Source: JBGQOG01 sp052113705
GTDB lineage: Bacteria; Pseudomonadota; Alphaproteobacteria; Rhodobacterales; Rhodobacteraceae
NCBI RefSeq assembly: GCF_052113705.1
Contig: NZ_JBGQOG010000019.1
Span: forward strand, 21,141 to 85,140
Length of the DNA stretch: 64,000 bases
Direction of reading: 5' to 3'
Part shown: positions 44,079 to 54,111 of the stretch, one piece after another
Layout of the letters: each line of letters begins with the position of its first letter
Position numbering within the stretch: the stretch's first letter is position 1
The notes under the pieces: model-generated
The model's input: only the letters and a program-made list of their open reading frames with translations
The model's database searches: none
Told to the model about the DNA's origin: nothing
Translations under genes and position numbers: made by a program

Positions 44079-46500
44079 TGAAGCGACCGAGCGCCTGACA
44101 ATCCTGTTGCAGGCGAAGGACAAGGATCTGGCGCGGGTGATCGACCGCTCCAACCGCTTGTTGGCGAAATTTGCCAAGGATGCAGAGGGCAATGTCTCGC
44201 GCGCCTCGCGCAGCATCGACAGCAACCTTTCCAAGATGGGCAGCAAGATCTCCGGGATTGGCGCGGCCTTTGTCGGGGGCCTCGCGGGCGGGATCGTCAC
44301 CGGGGCTTTTGCCGGGCTGACCACGAATATCGCGGGCACGGTCAAGGGGATTGCCGAGATCGGCGATGCGGCGAAGCGCGCGGGGCTGGGGCTGACCGAG
44401 TTCCAGGAATGGAAGTTCGTCGCCGAGCAAAACCGCATTGGCGTTGATCAGATGGTGGACGGGCTGAAGGAGCTGTCGCTCCGGGCCGATGAGTTCGTGG
44501 TGACCGGGGCAGGGCCAGCGGCGGAGAGCTTTGTGCGCCTCGGCTATACCGGCACCGAACTCGCGGCGAAGCTGAAAGACCCTTCGGCGCTCCTGAAGGA
44601 AATCATCGGCCGGATGGGGGATCTCGACCGCGCGGCGCAGTTGCGGGTGGCCGATGAGGTCTTCGGCGGCTCGGCGGGCGAGCGGTTCACCGAGCTGGTG
44701 GCGCAGGGCGCGCAGGGGCTGACGGTCACGATGGGTCTCGCGCATGAGCTGGGCGCGGTGATGGATGCCGAGATGATCGACAAGGCGGTGGAGCTGGATC
44801 GCCGCTGGAACGAGCTTGCGACCCGGGTCGGGTCGGCGGCAAAGGCGGGCATCCTCGGGATCGCCGAGCTGGCGGGCGCGGGGGTGGATGCGATCAACGC
44901 GCTGCATCAGGCGGTGGCCGACCGCGAAACCCTGCAGGTCGAGCGCGCACTCGGTCCGGACGTGGCGGGGAACGCGGCGGTTCTGGAGGAGCAGGCGGTC
45001 GATGTGGACCGCGTCAAGATCGCCTATAGTGACCTCGAACGGCAGGCGGCGGCGACGGCGGAGGCGATTGCGGCGACGCCCTATCTGCTGGCCAATCTTG
45101 GCTATGAGGATGTCTCGGCGGAGATGGTGGCGCTGACGCAAGAGATGCGGGCGCTGGTGGCGGGGTTCGGTGACGGATCGGTGGATGCCGAGGCCTTTGC
45201 GGCGGGGCTGACCGAGATCCAAACCCGCGCCCGCGAGGCGCTTGCGGCGCTCGATGTGGTGGATCGGGTAGACTTTATGAATGTCTCTTCCGAACTCGAT
45301 CACCTCGGGGCAACGCTTTCGACTGTGCGCAATGTGGCGGTGCAGCTTGTGGCGGCAGTGCAGGCAGCGGCGGGCCTGTCGCTGCCTTCCGCTGTGGAGT
45401 TGCTGGGGCCGGGGGAGGATGCGGACAAAGCTGCCTCGCTCAAAGACCGGCGCGATGCGGAAGCCGCGGTGACCGCGAAGCGGGAGTTCCTGGCGCTGCA
45501 GGATGCGGAGAATGCCAAATCGGCCAAGCAGCTTGAACTGGACAAGGCGATTGCCGCCTTCCGCGAGCGGGCGGCAAAGGCGGGGGTCACCCTCACCGAG
45601 GCCGAAGCACAGGCGGGCGGGGCGGCTGCGGTTGCGGCCAGTGCGGCGCGCAGCCCGCGTGGGGGGGCGGGCAAGGCGGACAGGCCCGGGGCCTATGCCG
45701 ATCAGGTGACCGATACCGAGCAAAAGATCGCGGCCTGGGAGGCCGAGGCAGCGGCGCTCGTCGCGGTTGCGGCGGCGGGCAAAGACTATGGCGCGGCGGT
45801 GGATTATGCCCGCAAGCGCGCGGAGCTTCTGCAGGCGGCGCAGCAGCAGGGTCTCACGCTCACGCCGGAACTGACCGCGCAGATCGACGGGCTGGCGCAG
45901 AGCTATGCCAGCGCCGGGGAATCGGCGGAACTGGCGGCCGAAAAGCTCGACCTGATGCAGGAAAACGCCGAGCGCGGCGCGGATGCGCTGTCGGATATCT
46001 TCACCTCGGTGCTGACCGGCGCGAAATCGGGCCGGGAGGCGGTGGCGGATCTTCTGGCGGAAATTGCCAAGATCCAGATGCAAAAGGCGATTGCCGGGCT
46101 CTTCAGCGGCGGCGGTGGCAGCAGCTGGCTCGGCGCGCTTGGCGGGCTCTTGGGCGGTGCGCGGGCGGGCGGCGGCGGTGTCTCTGCCGGGGTGCCTTAT
46201 CTCGTCAACGAAAACACCCCGAACTCGGAGGTCTTTGTGCCCTCCCGCTCGGGCGCGATCCTGAATGTGCCGCAGGCGCAGGCGGCGTTGCGCGGCGCGG
46301 CGGGCGGTGGCACGGGCGGCGGGAAAGGTGTCGCGTCTGGCCATCTGGCGGTGTCGATTGGCTTTGATGAGGGGGCCAGGAGCATGACGGCGATGGTGCG
46401 CAATGAGGCGGGCCAGCTCGTCGCAGAGGCGGTGCAGGCCTATGACAAGGCGCTGCCGGGCCGCTTTGCGGCGATTCAACGCAATCCAAGGGGGCGCTGA
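44071..46500 (+). CDS. Tape measure protein
   Basis: An 809-residue protein that sets tail length. It begins with a charged helical segment (TERLTILLQAKDKDLARV). A hydrophobic Gly/Ala region at about 55-95 follows, then long Ala/Glu-rich coiled coils to about 640, a Gly-rich part (GLFSGGGGSSWLGALGG) and a conserved C-terminal PSRSGAILNVPQAQAAL. It is fairly short for a siphovirus, consistent with a short or GTA-like tail. Confidence 0.88.
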   Translation: MSDEATERLTILLQAKDKDLARVIDRSNRLLAKFAKDAEGNVSRASRSIDSNLSKMGSKISGIGAAFVGGLAGGIVTGAFAGLTTNIAGTVKGIAEIGDAAKRAGLGLTEFQEWKFVAEQNRIGVDQMVDGLKELSLRADEFVVTGAGPAAESFVRLGYTGTELAAKLKDPSALLKEIIGRMGDLDRAAQLRVADEVFGGSAGERFTELVAQGAQGLTVTMGLAHELGAVMDAEMIDKAVELDRRWNELATRVGSAAKAGILGIAELAGAGVDAINALHQAVADRETLQVERALGPDVAGNAAVLEEQAVDVDRVKIAYSDLERQAAATAEAIAATPYLLANLGYEDVSAEMVALTQEMRALVAGFGDGSVDAEAFAAGLTEIQTRAREALAALDVVDRVDFMNVSSELDHLGATLSTVRNVAVQLVAAVQAAAGLSLPSAVELLGPGEDADKAASLKDRRDAEAAVTAKREFLALQDAENAKSAKQLELDKAIAAFRERAAKAGVTLTEAEAQAGGAAAVAASAARSPRGGAGKADRPGAYADQVTDTEQKIAAWEAEAAALVAVAAAGKDYGAAVDYARKRAELLQAAQQQGLTLTPELTAQIDGLAQSYASAGESAELAAEKLDLMQENAERGADALSDIFTSVLTGAKSGREAVADLLAEIAKIQMQKAIAGLFSGGGGSSWLGALGGLLGGARAGGGGVSAGVPYLVNENTPNSEVFVPSRSGAILNVPQAQAALRGAAGGGTGGGKGVASGHLAVSIGFDEGARSMTAMVRNEAGQLVAEAVQAYDKALPGRFAAIQRNPRGR

Positions 46501-47162
46501 TGGCGGCTTTGTCCTATCCGTTCGATCTGGCCACGCTGTCGGATCGGCTGAACATTGCCTCGGTGAACTGGGGCCTGCAGCGCAACGATGAGCTGTCGGG
46601 CACCGGCGATGGCCGGGTGTGGTCGGCGGAACTGGCGCGGCCTTTGTGGACCGCCACGGTGACGCTGGCCACGGCACGGAGCCTGCAGGCGCGCGGGATC
46701 GCGGCCCGGCTTCGTGCCTTGCAGGGCTCGCGCGGCACGTTCCTCTTTGCCGATCCGTTCACCCGCTATCCGGCCTCGGATCCGCGCGGGGAAGCATTGG
46801 CGGGGGCCGCCGTGCGCCTCGATCTGATCGGCAGCGGCCGGGTGGTGGTGGATCTGGCGGGCCTGCCTGCGGGCTTTGCGCTGACGGCGGGGGATCGCTT
46901 CACGATTGTCTCCGGTGGGGTCTCGGGCGGCGTGATCTATCACGGCGAGATCTCGGGCGATGTCGTGGCGGGTGGCACCGGCGTGGCAGAGGATGTGCCG
47001 GTGTTCCCGCGCCTGCCTTTGGCGATTGCCAGCGGGGCCGCGGTGGTGCTGGTGAAGCCCTACCTGCAGGCGATCATCAGCCCCGGCAGTTTGCGTGGGG
47101 CGACGGACGTGCCCGGGGCCTTGGCTTCGGGCGCCAGCTTCCAGATCATCCAGAAGATGTAA
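46500..47162 (+). CDS. Distal tail-type protein
   Basis: A 220-residue beta-rich protein following the tape measure. FLFADPFTRYPASDPRG and VLVKPYLQAIISPGS are its clearest segments. Position suggests a distal tail or hub protein, analogous to the GTA gene after the tape measure. Start overlaps the previous stop. Confidence 0.55.
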   Translation: MAALSYPFDLATLSDRLNIASVNWGLQRNDELSGTGDGRVWSAELARPLWTATVTLATARSLQARGIAARLRALQGSRGTFLFADPFTRYPASDPRGEALAGAAVRLDLIGSGRVVVDLAGLPAGFALTAGDRFTIVSGGVSGGVIYHGEISGDVVAGGTGVAEDVPVFPRLPLAIASGAAVVLVKPYLQAIISPGSLRGATDVPGALASGASFQIIQKM

Positions 47163-47163
47163 C

Positions 47164-47955
47164 ATGAAAAATCTAGATGCGGCCTTCACCGCCCGCCTGC
47201 AGGCGGCGCGGGGGGAGGGGATTGAGCCGGTGCGGCTGGTCTGGATCACGGCGCGCGACCGGATGACCGGGGCGCAGGCCGAGATCGGCTTTTGGACGGG
47301 GGACGGCGAGATCCGCACCCCCGCCGATATCACCTCTGAGCAGGGCTTTGGCTTTGCTGAGGAGCCGGTGCTGACCCTCGACTTTCCCCGGATGCGCTTT
47401 GCCTCCGACACCAGCGGCTGGGCCAAAGCCTATGCGGCGGAGGGCCAGCCGCCCGCGCTGGTGCTGGATCCGGCGCGGGGCATCTATGGCGTGACGGCTG
47501 AGGATGACACAGCCCCGCAGCTCCTGCGGCGCTACATCGGCGGCGTCAATCTGACGGTCGGCGATATCTCCTATGTGTCGGACCTGACGATCCAGAGCGT
47601 TGAGATCTCGCTCAGCCAGATCGCCGAGGCGGCGCAGTATCTCTTGCGCGGGTTTGATGCGCGGCTGGCGCGGGTCGAGATCCATGAGATGACGCTTGAT
47701 CCGGAGACCGGGCTGTTTGCCGCAGCACCTGAGCTGGTCTTTCTCGGGCTGATCGATCAGGCCCCGCTCACCACGCCTGCGGCGGAGGGCGAGGGGGCGA
47801 TCACGCTGACCGCGATCTCAGAGCCGATCTCGATGCTGAGCCGGATCAACCCGAGGAAGTCGAGCTATCACGGTCAGGCGCAGCGCCAGAACGATCAATG
47901 GGGGCGCTATGCCTCGAGCATCAGCAGTTGGAATTTGAAATGGGGCACATCGTGA
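47164..47955 (+). CDS. Tail protein, DUF2163-like
   Basis: A 263-residue protein. TARDRMTGAQAEIGFWTGDG and DLTIQSVEISLSQIAEAAQ resemble the beta-domains of DUF2163/GTA gp13-like hub proteins that surround the tail tip. Its stop overlaps the next start by one base. Confidence 0.6.
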   Translation: MKNLDAAFTARLQAARGEGIEPVRLVWITARDRMTGAQAEIGFWTGDGEIRTPADITSEQGFGFAEEPVLTLDFPRMRFASDTSGWAKAYAAEGQPPALVLDPARGIYGVTAEDDTAPQLLRRYIGGVNLTVGDISYVSDLTIQSVEISLSQIAEAAQYLLRGFDARLARVEIHEMTLDPETGLFAAAPELVFLGLIDQAPLTTPAAEGEGAITLTAISEPISMLSRINPRKSSYHGQAQRQNDQWGRYASSISSWNLKWGTS

Positions 47956-48374
47956 TGCGGCGGCGGCCGGATTGGCGGGCGCGGTTTGACCGGGAAGTGG
48001 ACCGGCTGCGGCGCGCGGCTTTTGTCTGGGGCGAGAATGATTGCGCGGTGGGGCTGGCGGGCAACCTCAGCCTGGCGCTGACCGGCGTGGACAGCGCCGC
48101 CGCCTATCGCGGGGCTTATACTTCCGAGATCGGGGCGTTGCGTATCCTGCGCGCGGGTGGCTTTGCCACGCTCGGCGATCTGATCGCCACGCTTGCCCCT
48201 GAATATGACCACCCGAGCCGGGCGCGGATTGGCGATGTCGGCGCGGTGCCGGTGCCCGGCCCCTTCGGCCATGCGCTGGCGGTGGTGGATTATGAACGTC
48301 TGTTTGTGCTGACCGAGACCGGCTTTGGCACGCTTGACCGCAGCGCGATGGTGCGCGCCTACAAGATCGGCTGA
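47955..48374 (+). CDS. DUF6950/NlpC-P60-like tail protein
   Basis: A 139-residue protein. FVWGENDCAVGLAGNLSLA has Cys in the position of an NlpC/P60 nucleophile and GPFGHALAVVDYE supplies the His; GTA gp14 is a related peptidase that cuts the cell-wall peptide during DNA entry. It may open peptidoglycan at infection. ATG 47940 is a possible earlier start. Confidence 0.65.
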   Translation: MRRRPDWRARFDREVDRLRRAAFVWGENDCAVGLAGNLSLALTGVDSAAAYRGAYTSEIGALRILRAGGFATLGDLIATLAPEYDHPSRARIGDVGAVPVPGPFGHALAVVDYERLFVLTETGFGTLDRSAMVRAYKIG

Positions 48375-48377
48375 CCC

Positions 48378-51300
48378 ATGATTTTTGCTCTCGTTCTTCT
48401 TGCCCTGATCACCGGGGCCGATGCCGCATATGCCGGGCCGTTGCAGGTCTTTGCCGCACTCATTGCCAATGGCGTCTCCTTTGGCTCGGCGTTTTTGGCG
48501 GTGGGCGGCGGCGCGCTTCTGGGCCGGGCGGTGATCAGCATTGGCACGTCGCTGCTCAGCTCGGCCTTGCGCAAAAAGCCCGAGGTGCGCAGCGGCACCG
48601 AGCTCGATGTGCAGATGGGCGATGACCAGCCGATGAGCTTTGTGCTCGGGGCGGGGGTGACGGCGGGGCGGCGCAAATATGCGGGTGCCTGGGGCGAGGC
48701 GAACACCTTCTTTGTGGATGTGATCGAGATCTCCAGCCTGCCGATCGCGGGGCTGCGCGGGGTCTGGGTGAATGACCAGAAGGTCACGCTGTCGGCGTCC
48801 GGACCGGGGGAGCCGGGGGATTTTTACGCCGTTGAATTTGAATTTGGCGCGACGCGGACGGTCTACTTTGAGCTGGTTGATGGCACGCAGACCGCCGCCT
48901 CGCCCTATCTTCTCGACAAGTTCGGCGCGCATGCCGACCGGCCCTTCACGCCTGAGATGATCGGGCGCGGCTGTGCCTATGTCATCATGACCGTGCGCTA
49001 TGACCGCGACCATATGAACACGCTGCCCTCGGTTCTCTTTGAGCCGGAACCGCTGGCGCTTTACGATCTGCGCCAGGACAGCACCAATGGCGGTTCCGGG
49101 CCGCAAAGGTGGGATGCACCCGAGACATGGGCGCCCTCCGAGAACCCGGCGGTGATGGCCTATAATGTCATTCGTGGCATCTTCTATGGGGATGAATGGC
49201 TGTTTGGCGGCCAGAACCTTCCGGCCTCGCGGCTGCCTGCCTCGTCCTGGATTGCGGCGGCGAATGAATGCGATGCCCCGGCGGAGCTGGCGGGGGGCGG
49301 GACGGAGCCCTCCTACCGGGCGGCGATGGAAGTCACCGTGGACATGGAGCCTTTGAGCGTGATCGAGGCGCTGGGGCAGGCGGCGAACATGCGGGTGGCG
49401 GAGGTCGGTGGCCTCTTCAAGGCGCTTGTCGGCGCGCCGGGCTCGGCGGTTTACGCCTTCACCGATGAGGATATCCGGGTGACCGAGGGCCAGAGCCTGA
49501 CGCCGTTCCCGGCGTTGAATGACACATACAACACGCTGACCGCGACCTATCCCGAGCCCGGCGAAAAATGGGCCAGCAAGGATGCGCCGGAATATCAGGA
49601 TGCGGCGGCGATGGCGGCAGATGGCGGGCGGTATCTGCCTGCCAATGTCAGCTATCCTGCGGTGCCCTTTGCCGCGCAGGTGCAACGGCTGATGCGGGCG
49701 CAGATGCAGGATTACCGGCGCTTTGCCAGCCACCAGTTCCATCTGCCGCCCGACGCCTATGCGCTGGAGCCGAATGATGTTGTGGCCTGGAGTTCGGTGC
49801 GCAACGGCTACAACAACAAGAAGTTCCTGGTCGTGCAGGTCTCCAAACAGCGCGGCTTTGGGGTTCTCGTCTCGCTTCGGGAGATCGATCCGGCTGATTA
49901 TGACTGGTCGGGTGATTATCAGGTGCCGACGGCATCCGGCTGGACCGGGGCCGATGATTATCCGGTGCAGGTGATCTCGGGCTGGACGGCAAGCCCGGTG
50001 ACGCTGGCCGATGATCAGGGCCGCGCCCGGGTGCCCGGCATTCAGGTTGGCTGCAACCCCTTGGCGGCGGGCGTCAGCCACATCCGCGTTCAGGTGCGGG
50101 TGAAGGGCACGGCGGCGGCGGTGCTCGATACCGCGCGGCTGCCTTACGAAGCGCCCTTTGTCTGGATCCTGCAGGGCGGGTTCTCGCCCGCCACGCAATA
50201 TGAGGTGCGCGGGCGCTATGTCTCGGCGCTGACGCCGCTGCAGGAATGGTCAGCCTGGCTGACGGTCACCACGCCTGACATCCGTCTCACGGCGGCGGAT
50301 CTTGCCGCCGAGGTGACCGATGCGCTGGCGGGGGCCGCCGGGGCGGCAGCGGATGCGCTGGAACGGATCAATGCCGCCGATGCAGCAATTGCGCTCTTGG
50401 ATGCGGGCCTTGGTGATGTGCAGGCCGAGCAGGCGGAGACCTCTGCGCTGGTGGTCAGCACGGCGGGGCAGGCGGGGGTGATCGGCGATCAGTACCTCGA
50501 TCTGACCGCGAACTGGACCCGGGTGACCGGGCAGGGGGTGCTGACCAAAGTGGCAAACCAGATCTACCCGCTGGGGCAGAGCTGGGGATTTGCGGTGACG
50601 GCGGCGCAGGCGGATGGGCTGTCCACCCGCTCGACGCGGGCGCTTTGGACAGGTCAGGCCAATGCGGCGGCCTATGTGGCCGAGGTGGACTTCACGCTCG
50701 ACAGCGGCAGTTTGTCGGGCGCGGGGTTTGCCGTGGTCTGGAACAACACCGGCGGCACCGGCTACGCCCATAGCATCGCGCTTTCGGCGGCGATCAATGC
50801 GCCCTTGGTTTTGGGCCGGCTGATGACGGCGCGGGCGGTCTTTATGCGCCCGGCCGGGTTTGCCGGGACCTTCGACTACAACCAGTTGCTGCTCTACGCC
50901 AATGGCGCGGCGGCGGCCTTTGGGGGCATGGCGGCGAAGGGCATCACTTTCCATGCGGCGCGCCTGCGGCTGGCCACGGCAGAAGAGCTGGGGTCGGGGC
51001 AGGTCTCCGCGGTGATCGATGCGCGGATCTCGGAGGAGCGGGTGGTGCGGGTGGCGGCAGAGGGGGCGCTGGCCTCCTCGGTTGCCACCACGCAGGCCAG
51101 CCTGAATGGGGTCAGCGCCACGGTGGCGATCCAGCAAAGCGTGCTGGCCTCGCTGAACGGGACGGTGGCGCGGCTCAATCTGGTGAGCATCGCGGGCACC
51201 GGCTACATCGCCGGGATCGAGGCGGTGGCATGGGATGGCACGGGGGCGGCGTCGGGCAGCCTCTTGCGGCTGATTGGCGATGATGTGGTGGCCGAGGGCA

Positions 51301-52568
51301 CGCTTTCCACCAACAAGCTGGTGGTGGGGCTCGGGCGCAACTTCATCGAGAACGCCGATTTTGCCGATGGCACCGAAGGCTGGGTGACGGCGACCACCGG
51401 CTTTGCCGGGGCGCTGCCCAGCTTCGGTCTGCGGGCGGCCGGGCAGACCTATGCCGGGGCGACCTATCCGACCTATGGGATCACGCAAGCCACGGCGGAG
51501 ACGGGGGGCTTTGCGCTTCTGCGGTATCGGCCCACCTCGCCCTCCGGCGTGCTGTCGAACGGTATGCCGGTTGCGCCGGGGGATTGGGTCGAGGCCAGCG
51601 TGCGGGCGTCCACCCTGCGCTGCGCCGGGGATGTGCGGATCCAATGGCTGGACAATGCCGGGGCCTTCATCGCGAGTTCTGCGCTCGGGGCGATTGCCGA
51701 GAATCTGCCCGGCTCCAGCACGAACCCGGCGACCTGGGCGCGTTCCTGGATCAAGGCGCAGGCACCGGCAGGGGCGACATTCGCGCTGCTGCAGGTGACA
51801 AAATACGCCACCTCGAGCGGGACGAACTCCTATCTCTTCCTGCATGAGCCGCAGCTTTGCCTGACCCATGCGGCAGCAACCCAGCCGACGCCATTCTCGC
51901 CGCGCGGCACCACGCTGATCAGCGGCGGGCGGCTGGTGACCAACTCGGTGACGGCGCAGGCGGTGAACACCTCCAGCTTCTCGGCGGCGGGGCTGGCAGT
52001 GTTCGGGGGTGACCTGAAGAGCGCCAACTTTGCCACCGGGGCCTCGGGCTGGCGGATCGCGGCAGATGGGAACATGGAGCTGAACAACCTGGTGGTGCGG
52101 GGATCCATTGTCGATGGCGCGGCCTCTGACAATGCGACCCTCTACATACCGGGCAGCATCACCTATCCTTTTGAGAACTATGCGACGGGCGGGGAATATG
52201 TCCCCTCTGCCCTGTACCTTGGTTCCATTGATCCGACGCAGCTCTATCAGTTCGCGATCTATACGGAATACCGCTTCCCGGTGTCGGGTGGCGGGGGACA
52301 ACCCAGTGACTCCATCGCCGTGGTGCATCAGATCCGCAGCATGCCGGTGGGCGGTTCCTGGGGCGCGTGGGGCACGATCCAGAACCTCACCAGATTCTAC
52401 AATCAGGGGACGGGCTGGGTCAGCGCATCCAACGTGTTCGACGTGAGTGGCTATTACGACAACGTGCAGGTCAGGACGGTGCTGCAGGGGTTTGGCACGA
52501 CCTTTGACTACACCGGCACGACATTCTGCCGCCGCCTTTGCATTGCGGGAAGGGCCTTGAGACGATGA
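48378..52568 (+). CDS. Tail tip / host specificity protein (J-like)
   Basis: A 1396-residue protein. The first 30 residues are hydrophobic, then FVLGAGVTAGRRKYAGAWGE and other segments match the J-type tail tip domains to about 540. Fibronectin-like and Ala-rich coiled regions follow, and the C-terminal 350 residues (carbohydrate-binding-like, with FSPRGTTLISGGRLVT before the tail fibre end) are likely to contact the host receptor. Mosaic domains would define host range. Confidence 0.85.
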   Translation: MIFALVLLALITGADAAYAGPLQVFAALIANGVSFGSAFLAVGGGALLGRAVISIGTSLLSSALRKKPEVRSGTELDVQMGDDQPMSFVLGAGVTAGRRKYAGAWGEANTFFVDVIEISSLPIAGLRGVWVNDQKVTLSASGPGEPGDFYAVEFEFGATRTVYFELVDGTQTAASPYLLDKFGAHADRPFTPEMIGRGCAYVIMTVRYDRDHMNTLPSVLFEPEPLALYDLRQDSTNGGSGPQRWDAPETWAPSENPAVMAYNVIRGIFYGDEWLFGGQNLPASRLPASSWIAAANECDAPAELAGGGTEPSYRAAMEVTVDMEPLSVIEALGQAANMRVAEVGGLFKALVGAPGSAVYAFTDEDIRVTEGQSLTPFPALNDTYNTLTATYPEPGEKWASKDAPEYQDAAAMAADGGRYLPANVSYPAVPFAAQVQRLMRAQMQDYRRFASHQFHLPPDAYALEPNDVVAWSSVRNGYNNKKFLVVQVSKQRGFGVLVSLREIDPADYDWSGDYQVPTASGWTGADDYPVQVISGWTASPVTLADDQGRARVPGIQVGCNPLAAGVSHIRVQVRVKGTAAAVLDTARLPYEAPFVWILQGGFSPATQYEVRGRYVSALTPLQEWSAWLTVTTPDIRLTAADLAAEVTDALAGAAGAAADALERINAADAAIALLDAGLGDVQAEQAETSALVVSTAGQAGVIGDQYLDLTANWTRVTGQGVLTKVANQIYPLGQSWGFAVTAAQADGLSTRSTRALWTGQANAAAYVAEVDFTLDSGSLSGAGFAVVWNNTGGTGYAHSIALSAAINAPLVLGRLMTARAVFMRPAGFAGTFDYNQLLLYANGAAAAFGGMAAKGITFHAARLRLATAEELGSGQVSAVIDARISEERVVRVAAEGALASSVATTQASLNGVSATVAIQQSVLASLNGTVARLNLVSIAGTGYIAGIEAVAWDGTGAASGSLLRLIGDDVVAEGTLSTNKLVVGLGRNFIENADFADGTEGWVTATTGFAGALPSFGLRAAGQTYAGATYPTYGITQATAETGGFALLRYRPTSPSGVLSNGMPVAPGDWVEASVRASTLRCAGDVRIQWLDNAGAFIASSALGAIAENLPGSSTNPATWARSWIKAQAPAGATFALLQVTKYATSSGTNSYLFLHEPQLCLTHAAATQPTPFSPRGTTLISGGRLVTNSVTAQAVNTSSFSAAGLAVFGGDLKSANFATGASGWRIAADGNMELNNLVVRGSIVDGAASDNATLYIPGSITYPFENYATGGEYVPSALYLGSIDPTQLYQFAIYTEYRFPVSGGGGQPSDSIAVVHQIRSMPVGGSWGAWGTIQNLTRFYNQGTGWVSASNVFDVSGYYDNVQVRTVLQGFGTTFDYTGTTFCRRLCIAGRALRR

Positions 52569-52975
52569 AATACCTGAAACTGACCGCGACGGGGTGCGTC
52601 GCGGAATATGGCGTTGCGCGCGCCCTGCCGGAGGGCGCCATCGCGGCCCCGGACAGCTTTGATCCGGCAATGGCCGAGCAACTTTACCGCACGGCCGGGG
52701 GCGATTGGGTTGAGCGACCGCTCTGCCCCGTGCCGGTGGTGGTCTCCGGCGGCATTCAGATCAGCGGCTGCCCGGAGGGGGTGCGGGCCGAGGTTTATGA
52801 TCTGGACGGGACCGAGCATCTGGCCAGCCTGACCCCGGATGCCGCAGGGCTGATCGCGGCCAGCTTGCCGGAGGCGGGGCGCTACCGGATCGAAGTGGAG
52901 GGGCCCGAGCCCCTGCGCCCCGTCGCGGTGGAAATCACGGTGGAGATCGGGGTGGAGATCGGGGTGCTGCCATGA
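52565..52975 (+). CDS. Hypothetical tail-associated protein
   Basis: A 136-residue protein beginning MKYLKLTATGCVAEYG; a central beta-sandwich-like part (VSGGIQISGCPEGVRAEVYD) is followed by the repeated tail EITVEIGVEIGV. Overlaps both neighbours, so it is part of the tail tip unit. Not recognised. Confidence 0.5.
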   Translation: MKYLKLTATGCVAEYGVARALPEGAIAAPDSFDPAMAEQLYRTAGGDWVERPLCPVPVVVSGGIQISGCPEGVRAEVYDLDGTEHLASLTPDAAGLIAASLPEAGRYRIEVEGPEPLRPVAVEITVEIGVEIGVLP

Positions 52976-53385
52976 TCGAGATCCGCCGCACCGATGCCGG
53001 GCGGCAGCGGGCGCTGGCAACCCTCGCCGCATCGGCACAGGCCGAGGTCAATGCCATGAGCGGTGCCGCCCGGCGGGGCTGGATCACCGATCTGCCGGGG
53101 CAGGATCTGGTCTATGCCGCCAAGCGGGCCGAGGCCGCCGCCTGGCTGGCGGCAGATCCGCCACCCGCTGACCTCTCGGCCTTCCCCTGGATCGCGGCCG
53201 AGGTCGGCATCACCGCCCCCACGGCGGCGGAACTGGCGCAGATCTGGCTCAACCTCGATGCCCTTTGGCAGGCGGAGGGCGCGCGGATCGAGGCCTTGCG
53301 CCAGGCCGCTTTGACCACCATCGCAGCGGCCGAAACGGCCGGCGAGATCACCACCGCTGTCGAGACCGCCCGCGCGGCGCTCTGA
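52972..53385 (+). CDS. Tail fibre-associated hypothetical protein
   Basis: A 137-residue helical, Ala-rich protein beginning MIEIRRTDAGRQRALAT. Similar small helical proteins, some with DUF4376, sit after tail fibres and may aid their assembly. This is a contextual suggestion. Confidence 0.45.
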   Translation: MIEIRRTDAGRQRALATLAASAQAEVNAMSGAARRGWITDLPGQDLVYAAKRAEAAAWLAADPPPADLSAFPWIAAEVGITAPTAAELAQIWLNLDALWQAEGARIEALRQAALTTIAAAETAGEITTAVETARAAL

Positions 53386-53637
53386 GCGGAGCGATCATCG
53401 CATAGGGCAGAGTCCCGCCAAGGCGATCCTCGCCTGGCGCTGTCCCGATCCGTTGCCCTGACCGCCGCAAATACCTCCGAAAAGTTGCGCCGCGCCGGTT
53501 TCGGCCGCGCGCTGTCTTAGGGCGATTATTGCCCCTTTTGGGCACGCTACGCCCGAGCCCTTGCCCGCGCCGGTCCATTCCGCGCGGTGCGCGGTGCGCC
53601 TTCATGCTTTCCCATTTCCCGACGAAAGGAGCCATTC

Positions 53638-53895
53638 ATGGCCGATCTATACGCCAGTCATGCCCGGGGGTTGCAAAGCCCGGCCACCCAGCATTTTGCC
53701 ATTACCCCCGCCAATGGCGCCAATTTGCCCAACCGCCCGCGGGTTTTGAAAGTGCTGACGGCGGGCACGGTGGCGCTGCGCGACAGCGCCGGGGTGGTGC
53801 TGATTTATCCGGTGCAAGCGGGCGAGCTGTTGCAGTTCTCCGCCATGGGCGTTGAGGCGACGGGCACCACCGCGACCGTTGTCGGGTGGCTCTGA
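53638..53895 (+). CDS. Spike base protein, rcc01079 family
   Basis: An 85-residue protein with MADLYASHARGLQSPATQHF at the start and ending in VVGWL, matching the rcc01079-type spike base protein. In R. capsulatus rcc01079/rcc01080 encode the head spikes of the gene transfer agent, which bind capsule. AAAGGAG precedes the start. The 252 bases upstream hold no gene I recognise and may carry the promoter of this unit. Confidence 0.75.
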   Translation: MADLYASHARGLQSPATQHFAITPANGANLPNRPRVLKVLTAGTVALRDSAGVVLIYPVQAGELLQFSAMGVEATGTTATVVGWL

Positions 53896-54110
53896 TGCTG
53901 GGCCTCGGGCTTGGTGTCACCGGGGCATCTTCGGTGCGGATGTCCTTCACGGCGTATCAGAAGGACGGGGTGGCACCGACGCTGATCCTCAACCCTGCAG
54001 GCAATATGTTCGCCAAAGACCCGGAAGGCTGGGCGCTGTCCTATGCGGTGGAGGGCGTGATGCCTGCAGCCATTCTCAATTTCACGGCACAGATTTACGG
54101 GAGATCCTGA
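53895..54110 (+). CDS. Small hypothetical protein in spike unit
   Basis: A 71-residue protein starting MLGLGLGVTGASSVRM, with TGATG overlap to the spike base gene. It is followed after one base by the spike gene. Function unknown; likely structural. Confidence 0.5.
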   Translation: MLGLGLGVTGASSVRMSFTAYQKDGVAPTLILNPAGNMFAKDPEGWALSYAVEGVMPAAILNFTAQIYGRS

Positions 54111-54111
54111 C

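Noticed and set aside
43444..46677. A 1077-codon open frame on the minus strand opposite the tape measure region
   Set aside because: It mirrors GC-rich codons of the plus-strand tail genes, which have family matches and overlapping starts; its own translation is Arg/His-rich with no motifs.
47907..50198. A 763-codon minus-strand frame opposite the tail tip gene, and a similar one at 50250-52670
   Set aside because: Both are antisense shadows of a recognised J-like gene in high-GC DNA, with no ribosome site or domain.
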